Source of the DNA: Chimonanthus salicifolius
Taxonomy: Eukaryota > Streptophyta > Magnoliopsida > Laurales > Calycanthaceae
Length of the DNA stretch: 64,000 bases
Assembly: GCA_013350335.1 (NCBI GenBank)
Contig: CM023534.1
Location: forward strand, 25,005,302-25,069,301
Direction of reading: 5' to 3'
Part shown: one piece after another, positions 34,415 through 46,359 of the stretch
How the letters are laid out: each line of letters starts with the position of its first letter
How positions within the stretch are numbered: the stretch's first letter is position 1
Position numbers and translations under genes: made by a program
Notes under the pieces: generated by a model
What the model was told of the DNA's origin: nothing
Databases searched by the model: none
What the model saw: only the letters and a program-made list of their open reading frames with translations

Positions 34415-35256
34415 GGTGTCCCATATAGGCATTGATTTTTCCGTCTTTACACACTCGATTTCAAAAAATCGAGTGAAATTACCATTCTACCCCTTCGTTT
34501 TTCATCATCTGAACGAATTGTCAGTTCATTTTTAGTTCGTTCGGATGAATACAATCGTCCGAACAAACAAATCAGTATAATTTCAGTTCGTTCGGACAAA
34601 TATACTTATCCGAACGAACAGAATAGTGCAATTTCAGTTTCCTCGAACGAATGAACTTATATATGTTCATTCGTTCGAATGATCAGTTTGAATAATTCGA
34701 ATGAATGAACATATATAAGTTCATTCATTCGAATGATCAGTTTCGATATACCCTAAGAATAATATGTTCTCTTGATGAGTAAACAATGTGACATGGTAAG
34801 TGTCAAAGAATGCTGGAGTAAATGTGGTGCACAAGACACACAATGGGGGCTAGTTCTGGAGATACCAAGTATTAGTCAACAATTCCTCAAAGTAATTTTG
34901 GGTACAAGTTCTTGGTGTGCTATTTCGAATTCTGTCTTGAAAAAGGGAAGCAGTGTCATGTTTGCTAGCAGATCTCAAATCAAAGCAGCTGAATATGGGG
35001 ATGCAACCAAAACAAGACCCAAGTCTGAAGAGGACAAGCTTGAGGAAGTGAATGAGAATGCACATTCGTTCGAATGATCACTTAGGATCATTCGAACGAA
35101 TGAACATATGTAATTTCACTCATCCAAACGAACTGAAAATGAACTGACAGTTCGTTCGGATGACGGAACAAGGAGGGGTAGAATAGTAATTTCACTCATT
35201 TTTTTTTTAAATCGGGTCTGTAGAGGCAAAAAAATTGGGTGTCTATATAGGGCGCC
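34415..35256. mobile_element. 842-bp TIR element with gene-like insert, TSD TTATTTTA
   Basis: Ends GGTGTCCCATATAG (left) and, inverted, GGCGCCCTATATAG (right). Flanks TTATTTTA at 34407-34414 and 35257-35264 are an 8-bp duplication, pointing to hAT or a MULE-like element. The inverted repeats continue imperfectly for over 100 bp and include ATTC(G)AA palindromes with TTCGTTCGGA. The centre (34745-35075) is not repetitive and holds an open frame. This fits a non-autonomous element that picked up a gene fragment. Confidence 0.75.
34772..35077 (+). CDS. Gene-like ORF inside the TIR element, unknown
   Basis: 101 codons. The C-terminal part (SQIKAAEYGDATKTRPKSEE then DKLEEVNENAHSF) has ordinary charged protein composition unlike the surrounding AT-rich spacers. 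The last residues come from the element's own palindromic arm. It could be one or two exons captured from a host gene. No family was recognised and no promoter is evident. Confidence 0.3.
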   Translation: MMSKQCDMVSVKECWSKCGAQDTQWGLVLEIPSISQQFLKVILGTSSWCAISNSVLKKGSSVMFASRSQIKAAEYGDATKTRPKSEEDKLEEVNENAHSFE

Positions 35257-35319
35257 TTATTTTATAGGAAAAATTAACTCAAGTGGGAATCTATTCTCAC
35301 ACGATATTCCATACATTCA

Positions 35320-35665
35320 GAATACAAAATTACTGAAAAAGTAACTAAGGACCTCACAAACACTCTAGAAAATGACCTAAGATTATTTGTTTCCCGATCT
35401 AGCCGAAGTTATAGGGTTTTTCGTTGGTCTTAAGGATTGCAGACAGAGAGAATCCAATGGTGGCTATGGACGGCACTCAGACTTTCAAACAGCAATGGCC
35501 GATGAGACTAAAAGAGAAGGAAGATAAAATGATGTCAATGGAAATTTTTTTTATGATGAGTGAGAGTTTAAAGAGATTTTTTGAAAATGAATACTTAACA
35601 TCAATTTACTAAACTCTCTAATTAAATAATATTTCTAATATAATATAATCTATCACAGATTTTAC
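35320..35665 (+). repeat. Partial copy of the 36.6-37.2 kb MITE
   Basis: Matches 36740-37216 (shared AACTAAGGACCTCACAAA, GATCTAGCCGAAG, GTAGGGTTTTT-like text) and ends in TTTTACTGTA like that element. The left terminus is missing. Its ORF (35424-35612) is not conserved in the other copy. Confidence 0.55.
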
Positions 35666-35684
35666 TGTATCCAGGAAAAAAAAT

Positions 35685-36020
35685 CCTTAAATGCTGAGTG
35701 GCTTTTTTTCGCCCAATGGTACAAAATGCCAGAATCTAAAGTGCATTTGCAGTAAAAAAATATAACGTTTTTCACCCCAAGTGCTTTTGCATATATTGTA
35801 CCCATTAAAAGGAATCTGATCAATTATTATACAACATTAATTCAGTCACACCTTTTTTTCACTTTTGAGAATCTAATCACTTTTTTATTTCTTCAACATT
35901 TTCTGGAAAAACTTCCTTTTCTTCATCCACTGGTGAGTGGAGACGGGAAGCGTTGGAAAAGAGCAAAGAAAAAAGAACCAGCATGCAGAAGTGGAAAAGT
36001 GACCGAGTGAGTAATTGGAG
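35685..36020. repeat. Uninterrupted copy of duplicated segment
   Basis: Equivalent of 30765-30998 plus 34268-34378 without the LTR. Shared text includes CTGGTGAGT...GAGAC and GAAAAAAGAA. Confidence 0.65.
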
Positions 36021-36573
36021 TTTGACAGAGATTTTTTAAAACCAGTGTACATTTAGAAATCAATTCAGTGTAAATACAAACATTAAATAATAATTTTAGA
36101 AGAATGATATTAGTTTAAACACTTTTATCTCTTTGTTTATGTACATATATAAAGAAAAAGTACTCGAATAGATCTTTATCACTTGTTTTTATGTTGAAAG
36201 ACAAAATATGAGTAAAATTCATTAAATAGTAAGTGAAAATAGGAAAAACATTTTAAAGTAAAATTTGGTGAGTTGAAAATATAATCTAACTTTATCATAT
36301 TACTATTTAATAATAGAGAAAATTTATATAAAATTTAACTAAAAATAAAAAATGGGACTTTACGATTAAATATGGTGAATTTGGAGAATATGATTGAGAT
36401 GTTTTATATTATATCTAAAAACAATAAAGAATCGTATAAAATATGTGAGCTTAAAGAAAAAATTATTTGCCACCATTTTGACAATGTAAAGGGGCATACC
36501 AATGCATCTTTTATCAAAAAAAATATTGTTCAAATCAAAGTCGTATAGTGATTTTTGACCTTATGCATAAACT
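36021..36573. other. AT-rich, nothing recognised
   Basis: No ORF, repeat boundary or RNA signal was seen. Confidence 0.3.
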
Positions 36574-36575
36574 AA

Positions 36576-37216
36576 TTACAGTAAAACCTATATAATGTGT
36601 TAATCTATAAAATTATAACTTGTCTAAAATAATATCGGCAGTTGGTTCTGACCTCGAGCCCATACCAAATGTAATAAGTCTCTCTAACTCAGTTCTCAAT
36701 ACATTTGTAATAAAAAATACACTGCCCTAACTATTTTGTAAAGTAATATTTCATACATTGAGAATATAAAATTACTTCAAAAGTGACTAAGAACCTCACA
36801 AATTGCAAGGGTCTGGTGATATTTTTATTTACTTTTTTGTTACTGCCGATCTGCTGTTGCTTTGTAAATCCTCTTCTTTGCTATCTCTATCAAGAAACGC
36901 TTTGAAAAACGACCCTAAGATGATTTGTCTCCAGATCTGGCTGAAGTGGTAGGGTTTTTTGCTGGTCTTGAGGGTTGTAGATAGAGAGGATCCAATAGTG
37001 GTTATGAGCAGTAATCTGGCTTTCAAGCAACAATGACTGATGGGGAAGAAAAAACTATTTCGGCCGAAAAAACCTTTTATGATGGGTGAGAGTTTAAGGA
37101 GTTTTTTTGTAAAGGAATACAAATGTGGATTTGCTAGACCCTCTAATTAAATTTCTCTAATGTAATATATGTATCATGGTCCCAACCATATTACATTGTA
37201 GAGGTTTTACTGTATA
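36576..37216. mobile_element. MITE-like TIR element, about 640 bp
   Basis: Left end TACAGTAAAACCTATATAATG and inverted right end TACAGTAAAACCTCTACAATG form a TIR with TA at each edge. ACAGTAAAACCTCTATA is a terminus seen widely in plant MITEs (family knowledge). The interior has a broken minus-strand frame of 97 codons (36829-37122) that I regard as noise. Confidence 0.6.
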
Positions 37217-38362
37217 TATAACAAATGGGTCCACTTGCAATGCAAAAGTTTAGGATAAGTTATAATTTAAATTAAACATCAAATTTTTTACCAAAATTTA
37301 AATTGAGAATTTGAATATTTCCTTATCAGGCTCGGTTGAGATGAAAAATGTCATTATATTTTGATTTTTTTAGAAAATAATAAAACTATTATATTATCTC
37401 AAAATTCAACTTAAATGTTCAAAAGTTTTAATCAAATTTCTTATTTTTGTAATTTTTTTTTTTTTTACATATTAAGGAGGTTACTATGAACAGAGAATGA
37501 AATATTGGCCGATACATACCGGGTTTTTGAAACCGATATGCATCAGCCGTACGCTGTAGAAATCGGTGATATCACCTTTAACATCGCCGAAATGACTGAT
37601 ATCGTCCATTGTTTTTTAAAAGAAATTCATCTCAGACATGGGGGCCATTGATATCTCGACCGATATTTTCTATTCTAATTTTTTTTTTTTCAAAAACAGA
37701 CCTTCTTTCACTTTTTTAATTTTTTAATTCAGAAAAAATAAAAAATAAAAAATGACTAATGTTATGTTATGAAAAAAATGGAGAGAGAAAAGTACAATAT
37801 GCAGATATCAGCGAATATCTTGGGGATGCCGAGATTTTCTCCCCTGGTTACTATATTATAAGGCATCATTTGTTAGTCCCTAACAGGTAAAAAAATCAAT
37901 ATCGTCTAGCATTTTGACATTGAATATGAAGTGATCAAAATTTGATAGTTTAAAAAATATGAATTTTTAATTGTAAGCTTAGTCTTAGATTAAATCACGT
38001 TTTATGGGGTTGTATGTCTCCCTTATAGTTGCAGAGAAAGAAATAAATGGTCCGATTAATTCATGTATCAATTCTCTCATATGTGAGTCAAAGGTCCTTT
38101 TGAATAAGCCAATCCTTGATTTTTGAACCGTCCGGGTGAAAGGTTGGGTTAAATAAGGTTCAACTATGATCAAACTTGGTTAAACCAGTGCCTTGAATAT
38201 TATATTATAAATAATAATAAATATTTAATTGATGAGTTGAAATAAAATATAAAGCAAAAAATATTTTCTTCATCTTTCCATTCCCTATAGTAATTTTTTC
38301 CTCTGGACACAGGATCTAGATTGAAACGGGTTCCGGTTAGGAGATCTGCATCTCATCCAAGT
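37217..38362. other. AT-rich spacer with decayed repeats
   Basis: 37500-37680 contains ATATCGG motifs like 30290-30480. 38100-38230 (AACCGTCC...GGTTGGGTTAA...GTCAAACT-like text) resembles 61450-61570. No gene was recognised. Confidence 0.35.
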
Positions 38363-38595
38363 TGTAACGACCCGACCCATATACAGGGCTTAGGGCTCAA
38401 ACTCAGCAAGATATTGTCCGCACTGGGCCTCGCACACAAGCGAGCCCGCACGGTTTTACTTTGGGCCCGGGCCCACCTGGCCCGGCCCAAAACGCTTCAT
38501 GCTAGTTTAATGGGCTTTGGCTTTTAAATACCCCCTCCATTTAGCCTCCACTACCGATGTGGGACTCTTCCCACATCGGTGGCAAGGGTTTTACA
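38363..38595 (-). repeat. TRIM 3' LTR
   Basis: TG...CA 233-bp unit with a CCGATGTGGGA / TCCCACATCGG hairpin and a TATTTAAAAG promoter-like box. The polypurine tract abuts its minus-sense start. Confidence 0.8.
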
Positions 38596-38697
38596 ATCAC
38601 CCCTCCTAAAGCCTCGAGCCGTCCTCGACTCGACTCCAGTCCAGCTCAACAACTCCAGGGAAGGAGGAAAGCCCACACAGTCCGAGTGTAGAACCTC

Positions 38698-38710
38698 GGC
38701 TCTGATACCA
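38698..38710 (-). other. TRIM primer-binding site (tRNA-iMet)
   Basis: Minus reads TGGTATCAGAGCC, four bases after the LTR end at 38715. Confidence 0.8.
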
Positions 38711-39630
38711 TTTTTGTAATGATCTGACTTGATAACAGGGCTTAGGGCTTGACTCAGTAAGATATTGTCCGCTTTGGGCCTCTCACACAGCTTAAACCTG
38801 CACGGTTTTGCATTTGGGCCCGAGCCCACGTGGCCTGGCCCAAAAGGCCTCTTACATGAGTTCAAGGGGGTGGCCACACTTAAATCCCCTACCTTCTTCC
38901 TGACCCATGAGCCAGAGGCCAGGCCCTAGATAGGCTGATCCAAGTGAAACTGGGCCCCGTCGGACGGGCCAGCAGAGTGGGTCGGTCGGATCCGACAGCC
39001 CAACAGTGGGTGGGAGTTGTGGAAAGTCCCACATCGGAAGTGGAGGAAAAGGAGTGGGGGTTTATTTGAGGCCACCCCCATGTACTCTTGTGTGACGTGT
39101 TTTGGGCCGGGCCATGTTAGCTCAGGTCCAAATGCAAAACCGTGCGGGCTCGTTTGTGTGCGAGGCCCAGAGCGGACAATATCACACTGAGTCAAGCCTT
39201 GAGTCCTGTATTCGGGTCGGGTCGTTACACAAGTAAGTGAAGAAGGTTTTTTTTTTTTTTTTTGTATGTTTTGAGTAAAATAGACGGAACAGAAAAAAAA
39301 ATAGAGAAAGAAAGATATGCATGGCTCCTCCCTCTACCGAATTTTTTTTTCAGGGCAAAGGGATAGATGAAAGTCAAATTAAGACTAAGGATCAAAGCCT
39401 GCTTTGCCTATCATGTGAAAATAATGTGGTGTATTCCTTGTAAATTAAGGAGAGACCATGGCAGGGTTGTCTAGACACAAGTTGAGGCCTAAGGCAAAAA
39501 ATCTAAATGGGGCCTTCTTGGTATTTAATATATTATTATAAATAATATTTAATTAAAATTTTAATTATATATAATAAACAAATTTGTCTAAAATCTACTT
39601 TTCTTACTTTTTGAGATGCAAAATTACTAA

Positions 39631-42020
39631 TTAATTTTTTGTATTCAAGTTTGCTAAAATATCATTTTCAATTGATAATATGGCTAATTCACTAATCTTT
39701 CTTGTGACATTGTTGATCGTAGATAGGATTTTATCAATTCTAGTTTTGAAAAGCTTATTTCTGCATAAGCAACTGTTACCGTTATTGTCAACATCAGTAT
39801 TTGCAAACGAATCTAGTCTCTTAATATAATTCAAAATTTCAATTGGAGTTATTTCTGTTTGTAAAATTTCTCTTAATACTTTTAACTCTGAAAACAAATC
39901 TAAACCATTTATATCAGAAACCTCATTATGTTTCAAAAGACATTCAAGATTAAGAATTTATTTTTTCAAACTATCATCATTTAATGATTTTAATTTTTTA
40001 AAATCAAATAAAAAACCAAAAATATCTTATATTTTTTAAATTGTTCAAACCTACTTTGATTTGAAGAAATCGTTTGATCTACTATATATAAAAATAAACT
40101 AACTTTAAAAGATTCTTCGACTAATTGCGTTGATTCATCATCGACATTTTCATCAAACTGTTTTTTCTACGAATTTTACGTCTTTCATTAAATATAGGTT
40201 CTATATCAATTTTAGTTGCAATCTCTTTCGCTTCAGTCACAGCTGATGTAAATCCATTTTCTATATACTTATTTAAAAAACTAATAAAACCTTCTAAATG
40301 ATCTATAGAAACATCAATATGCTTATCTTTAGATTGTGAAGTTTTAATAACTAAGTTAACAACAAATAATATATCATACGAAATAGTCATACCTAATAAA
40401 AATTCAAAATTTCCAATCTCATATATAGCTAAACTTTCAGCTTCACTTCTTCTTTTAGGGTCATTACTAGTTTCTGCTAATTGAAGTAGAGCATCTCTAA
40501 TTTGTGGAGCTTGATATTTTATCACTATAATGCTTTCAATATGACTTTCTCAATGTGTTTATGACAATGACTTTATAGTTAAAGTAGATACATTATCTTG
40601 CAAATTTTCCACCGCTTTGTAGAAGAAGAAAATAATGTATATATACGTTGTACTACTCCAAAAAAAAATATAGCTTCAGGACACGACTTCGCCATATCAC
40701 AAAGTACTAAGTTTAAATTATGAGAACCATACGGTGTGTAGAAAGCTCTAGGATTTGTATCTGCTAGTCTTTTTTGTACACCTTGTTATTTTCGTTTCAT
40801 ATATGATCCATTATCATACCCTTGTCCTCTTACATCATTAATATCAAGTTCTAAATTTTTTATTACATTTAAAAGTTCATTAAAATACGATTTTCCAGTT
40901 TTATAGTTTACTTTTAAAAATTCTAAAAAATATTCTTCAAATTTTATTGGATCTATTGAAACATTCACGCAATGCAATATTAAAGTCATTTGTTCTTGGT
41001 GACTTGCATCCGGAATACAATCAAGTATAATTGAATAATATTTTGCCTCTTTAATTTTTTTAATAATAGTACTTTTAATTTCACATGCTAAAATACGTAT
41101 TAATTCATTTTGTATATTATGTCCAAGATAATGATTACGCATTTCACCATTTTTAATGAGACGAAGATGTTCTTCTTAGATCAAATTTTGCAATATTTCA
41201 ATTAAACCTAGAAAATTCCCATTATTTTCTTCACATATCTTGCCATTATTTCCACGAAATAGTATGTTATTTTTAGCAAGAGCTTCCACAACGACAATAA
41301 TTCTTAAGAGTACGTTTTTCCAATGTTCTTTCTCTTTGTTAATCAGTTCTTGAATATTTTTCTTGATTTTCATTTTTTTTAACAATCTTGATTCAAAATA
41401 AATCCAACTTTTCATATTCATAATATGCACATTTGTTAGTTCTAATCTCAAGTTCCATTTGCAACTAACACACTTGTACTAGGTTTTGAATTAAACAACA
41501 TGCAACAAAAACAAATACCAAATCCATCTCTTTTGAACTGCCATTTTCTATTTTTCTTTTCTCCATTTGATAATACTATAGTATAATAGTTAGTAGAGAA
41601 ATGCCTAGAGTTGTTATCCATAGGAAATTTTATATTTTTGTCTCTAATTGGACCTCTTTCTACTCATAAATCTCTTATTTTTGTATCTATAGTTTCCCGT
41701 CGTCCTGGATCATAACTAATTGTAGAAATAGAATCGGTTATTTCATTTTCTTTTCTTATTTTTTATTCTTCTAAATTTTTTTGAGTATCATTATGAATCT
41801 GTTCATTGTCATCCTTTTCTACTGTTAGTTCATCGTGTTCTAAATCTATTAAATGAATTGGTTATTCATTTGTTAAATCTTCATTCAAATTACTTGTTAA
41901 ATTTTATTTATTGCCACTAATAAATTTATCAAGAGCCCCTCTTTGAGATTGAACTAGTTTTTCAATTCTTTTCCTTTTTTGAAGTTTTTGAAATTTAGAT
42001 TCATATTTTCTAATAGACAT
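39631..42020 (-). pseudogene. hAT transposase pseudogene (ZMYM1 / TTF-zinc-finger type)
   Basis: Minus reading starts at MSIRKYESKFQKLQKRKR (42020) with an early in-frame stop after DKFISGNK. A central DUF4371-like region follows ([20 protein letters not shown], then [10 protein letters not shown] near 40800; intact relatives have QGYDNGSNM). The C-terminus ends SELAILSIENDILANL, the hallmark of the hAT dimerisation domain. Many stops and frameshifts break it, and part of the dimerisation domain before LAILSIE is missing. The intact enzyme cuts and reinserts the element at its TIRs. This copy cannot encode it. The TRIM insertion lies about 150 bp upstream of the start. Confidence 0.85.
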
Positions 42021-42167
42021 ATTTATGATTAAAACACAATTATAAATAAGATGAAAACCTTTAAGATTACAAATAATTAAAATGAACTAAAATTGAAAGG
42101 TTAAAAAATAATAGAGCCTGGAACCGTGAAAATAAGATAATTGATGAATGGTTGCAAGGTCCTTTAT

Positions 42168-42518
42168 TGTGATATCCTGACCCATGAGACAGAGGCCAGG
42201 CCCTAGACAGGTTGATCCAAGTGAAACTGGGCCCTGTTGGACGGACCAGCAAAGTGGGTAGGTTGGATCCGACAGCCCAGCAGTGGATGGGAGTTGTGGA
42301 AAGTCCCACATCGGAAGTTGATGAGTTTGAGAGGCGGTTTATAAGTAGCCTTACTCTCTCAAACCAGCAAGACGCATTTTGGACCCGGACTTAGGTTGGG
42401 TCCGATCCAAAAGTCGTGCCTGCTCGCGCGTGTGCAAGTGTGTGCGCGTGTGAGCTCAAAGCGGACAGTATCTTGCTGGGCCGAGACACAAGCCCTTTTT
42501 AGGGGCCGAGCTATTACA
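42168..42518 (+). repeat. TRIM 5' LTR
   Basis: 351 bp, TG...CA. It contains CCCACATCGGAAGTTG and a TTTATAAGTAG promoter-like box. The partner LTR runs 42627-42907 and 50911-50982. Confidence 0.85.
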
Positions 42519-42537
42519 AATGATATTAGAGCTCTGG
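42519..42537 (+). other. TRIM primer-binding site
   Basis: AATGATATTAGAGCTCTGG differs from AATGGTATCAGAGCTCTGG by two transitions and abuts the LTR end. Confidence 0.7.
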
Positions 42538-43679
42538 GTTCTACACTCAGACTGTGTGGGCTTACGACCTTCCACTGGGTTCATTGGGTCGAGCCGAGGG
42601 CGGCTCTGGGCTTTAAAGGGGTGGATTATGATATCCTGACCCATGAGCCAGAGGCCAGGCCCTAGGGAGGTTGATTCAAGTGAAACTAGGCCTTGTCGGA
42701 TGGAACAGTAGAGTGGGCCGGTCGGATCCTACAGCCCAACAGTGGGTGGAAGTTGTGGAAAGTCCCACATCAGAAGTTGAGGAGTTTGAAAGGGGGTTTA
42801 TAAGTAGCCTTGCTCCCTCAAACTAGGAATACTCGTTTTGGACCCGGACTTGGGCTGGGTCCGATCCAAAAACTGTGTTGGCTCGCGCGCGTGTACGTGT
42901 GTGCGTATGTAACACCCCTCCCTCCCGAATGTAGAATCATAGTGAAATGAGTAAAGATTTCCACGAAGGGAGGCGAGTGTCACACGAGTCAAGTCCGAGT
43001 CCGAAAACTCGCCCTCGATTGGCTCAACCTAGCATGTGCATGGATCGTAATCCATGATAATATTTGCAACATGCTTGAATAAATAGTGGAAAATATAAAC
43101 ATAATTCATGATCATAACATACTCGCATCTTAAGCAAAAATAAAGTGTTTTCCATAAACCAAACACAAATATCCGAACATATAGTAACTAAGTTATTACA
43201 TCCTCAAATTAAAATCTTCTTTAAACTATACTGACTTCAACTAAATTAAAATAAATAGAGCTAAACAATCTATGCATTCTCTTAGCGTCTATCTCGCTCA
43301 CACCTGACTTCCACTTGTTCCAGCCTTGCTTTCGTATCCTTGATTTGCATTAGCCTCTATAAAAAGGAAATTCTATGGGCTTAGTCAACGCGCTCAGTAG
43401 GAGTTCCGATCAAAGGAAAATGCACCAAGAAGTGTTATAGTAAAATATATATAATTTGAAATTAACGTTAGGAAACTCACATTTTATAACATAATATGCT
43501 GCATAATAGAAAGCTCATATTTCAAATCGTACTTATGATGCAATGTCATGTCGTGGGTGCTATGACTAATGAATGCCTTTTCATGCCCCACATATCGACT
43601 ATAAGTCGTTTATTCTCAATGGTTACTGTTATTGGCCAATTATGTCCTAGCATTCCAGGTGGCAACCAAGAGGATGCTG

Positions 43680-44566
43680 TATTAGCGTTACGTGTGGAAA
43701 CAAGAAAATCAAACGGAAATAAACACACAACACGACACAATATTTTACGTGGTTCGGCCCACCTAGCCTACGTCCACGGAGCGAAGAATATTCACTATAA
43801 AAGAGAAAGAAATACATGTACAATAATGATGACTCCCATGAGTCATGAGCCCAAACCCGAAGTCTCGAGCTCCTTGTACACCCATGTATACAACACACCG
43901 ACGTCACCTCTCAGTTGATGTGAATCTCTCTCATACCCAGAATAGTGAACCCAACTTCTGTGTTGCTCCCTCTATGCTTCCTGCATCTTACGAGCACATC
44001 CCTACATGCTTCTCAAACGTGAGTGTCTCCGATGATGCGTCCTTTTGCTCTGGCAATGGGGCTTTGTCTTTCCAACAACACTTCTGTTGGCTTCCACTCA
44101 CAGATTTGAAAACCCAGATCTGCAGCTGTACTGCACTATTGCTCCCGCCCCTCTCCGGCCGTCGAGCTACATCTTCTCTGCCGTTGATGGTGTGATCCCA
44201 CAAACACCGTTTTGCCGTGTACGATACTCTCTAGTATAGTATCCACGTCCATACATCTTTTTTTGCCTTTAGCAACTGCCAAAGATATATGTAGAAGTTG
44301 TCGTGTTCCATCACATGACTCTGTCGAAGTTTCCTCCTTTCAAACGTTTATCAGCAAGAGTATCTCCACGTTGACAGCAACAACAGTTACTATTGTATTG
44401 TGACTCCTCGTCAATACTACCTCATGTATTTCTTATTTATGCAAACAACTCAATGTGGCTGGAGGGTCCTTATTATTCTCCTAATATCCCTCCACCTTAT
44501 CATGCAGGAAATAAGAAATAACAATATCCCTATTTAGATGAAGATTAATTCGAGCCATATCTAACA
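43680..44566 (-). repeat. 3' LTR of non-autonomous copia element
   Basis: 887 bp; paired with 45588-46359 by long near-identity (GAATATTCACTATAAAAGAG, CTCCCATGAGTCATGAGCCC). A TATA-like CATAAATAAG on minus lies near 44437. Confidence 0.85.
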
Positions 44567-45587
44567 ATCTCCACCTTAGCGAAAATTTCATCAACTCCGA
44601 AGATGACATGTGACAACGAACCTCCACTCCATCAGCAGCTCCTCGCTGTCCCAAGCAACCCATAAACATGTAAACCAACTTGCCGCTGGCCGAGAACTCC
44701 AGTGCAACACCTTGTTGCAATTCGTTGCCTCTTGCTCACCGTCTGCCTATGAGTAACTCCTTTCAGATCCTGTCCTCAGATCTGTATGCACAATCAACAA
44801 CTTCCTTTGCTGTCTTCTGCTGAGATCTCATACATGCTGCACGACGTGTGACCCTGTCATGTATTGCTGCTAGCTGCCCTCTTGTATACAAATGATGCTA
44901 CACTATATTGCAGCCCTCTCTTGAATCCAGCCAGTCTACAAATAACACCTTTGTTGTATGTAGAGAACCCACCACACAATCTGATCAGCGACTCTTTGGT
45001 TTACCAAAGAGTTCCCTCACACTGCATTTATGTGTGTCTGCCTCTGCAACCCTCTGCTTCTGCAGCACCCCTTTAATACCACCTCGGACACAATACACCA
45101 GTAGAAAAAACCCAACCAGCTGTCCATTTTTTAAATAGCACCCACTGTTATGCCCTTTAGACCAGCATCTGTTCACACTGGCAGCAACACACTTTGCTGC
45201 CGTGTATAGACCTTTATGTTGCATCTATATCTTCAATCAGCAAGAACCCCTTCTAGTTCTTGTGTCGTCCGTGACTAGCCCCTTTTCATCTAGGCATAGT
45301 TGTTGCTGGTTGCTTGCAGGTCACCCCCTAGAATGTGCTTTGCTAGCATCAAGACCACCATGTGTTGTTGACTTTTCCTTGAAAAAAAAAAGTCCAAGTA
45401 CACCACCAAGGAAATTCTTTTGCTGCCTACAAAAGACCCAATTACCTTGTGGTCCACGATGCTTAGAGTCACTGCTCATGCCCTTGCTGCGTATGCTTGC
45501 TCCACCTACTTCCAGGTAGACCGTCCGGTGTTGTTTCCATTCACCCAATCCTTCTCCCTGGTCGGAACCAAAGCTACTGATGCCACT
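44567..45587 (-). mobile_element. Internal region of non-autonomous copia element
   Basis: Bounded by polypurine tract and primer-binding site. Several short frames on both strands, none with retroelement domains. It is not an obvious gene fragment. Confidence 0.6.
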
Positions 45588-46359
45588 TCTTAGCGTTACG
45601 CGAGGATACAAGAAAAATAAACCGAAATAAACACACAACACAACACAATATTTTACGTGGTTCGGCCCACTTGGCCTACGTCCACGGAGCGACAGAATAT
45701 TCACTATAAAAGAGAAAAAAATACATGTACAATAATGATGACTCCCATGAGTCATGAGCCCAAACTTGAAGTCTCGAGCCCCTTGTATACCCATGTATAC
45801 CACACACTGATGTCACTTCTCCGTTGATGTGAATTTCTTATACCCAGAATAGTGAACCCAACTTCTGTGTTGCTCCCTCTACGCTTCCTGTATCCTACGA
45901 GCACATCCCTACATGCTTCTCAAACGCGAGCGTCTCCGATGATGCGTCCTTCTGCTCTGGGGATGGGGCTTTGTCTTTCCAGCTGCACTTCTACTGGCTG
46001 CCACTCACAGATCTGAAAACCCAGATCTGCAGCAGTACTGTACTATTGCTCCTGCCCCTCTCTTATTACCAAAGATATATGTAGAAGTTGCCGTGTTCCA
46101 TCACATGTCTTTGCCGAAGTTTCCTCCTTTCAGCTGTGTATCAGCAAGAGTATCTTCACGTTGACAACAACAACACTTGCTATTGTATTGTGACTCCTCG
46201 TCAATACTATCTCATGTATTTCTTATTTATGCAAACAACTCAATGTGGCTGGAGGGTCCTTATTATTCTCCTAATGTTGTCCCTCCACCTTATCATGTAG
46301 GAAATAAGAAATAGCAATATCCTTAATTAGATGAAGATTAATTCGAGCCATATCTAACA
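45588..46359 (-). repeat. 5' LTR of non-autonomous copia element
   Basis: 772 bp; internal deletion relative to 43680-44566 around the segment after CTCCTGCCCCTCTC (about 46058). Confidence 0.85.

Larger units (their letters stand above)
38363..39229. mobile_element. TRIM element with inverted LTR ends, TSD CAAGT
   Basis: Flanked by CAAGT at 38358-38362 and 39230-39234. The left half is minus-sense: 3' LTR 38363-38595 (233 bp, TGTAAAACCC start), polypurine AGGAGGGGTGAT, a short internal region, primer-binding site TGGTATCAGAGCC (38698-38710), and a second LTR from 38715 truncated near 38899. The right half (about 38900-39229) is plus-sense LTR containing CCCACATCGG, ending GGGTCGGGTCGTTACA. 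Both outer termini are therefore the same U5 end. TRIMs have no coding capacity and depend on other elements. The right LTR starts with TGACCCATGAGCC text typical of the TRIM at 42168, so two related families contributed. Confidence 0.8.
43680..46359 (-). mobile_element. Non-autonomous Ty1/copia element, TSD TGCTG
   Basis: LTRs at 43680-44566 (3', 887 bp) and 45588-46359 (5', 772 bp), flanked by TGCTG at 43675-43679 and 46360-46364. The LTRs share TGTTAGATATGGC starts on minus and ATTTTACGTGGTTCGGCCCAC, a motif of plant copia LTRs. Minus-strand polypurine AAGGTGGAGAT abuts the 3' LTR at 44567. A decayed primer-binding site (TGGCATCAGTAGC) abuts the 5' LTR near 45573-45585. The 1.02-kb internal region has no recognisable gag or pol, so it is a small LARD/TRIM-like derivative. 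The 5' LTR lacks about 115 bp present in the other. Confidence 0.87.

Noticed and set aside
36829..37122. 97-codon minus ORF inside the MITE
   Set aside because: Not open in the related copy at 35320-35665 and without domain similarity.
43496..43918. 140-codon plus-strand ORF
   Set aside because: Crosses the boundary between the gypsy LTR and the inserted copia LTR, so it cannot be an ancestral gene.
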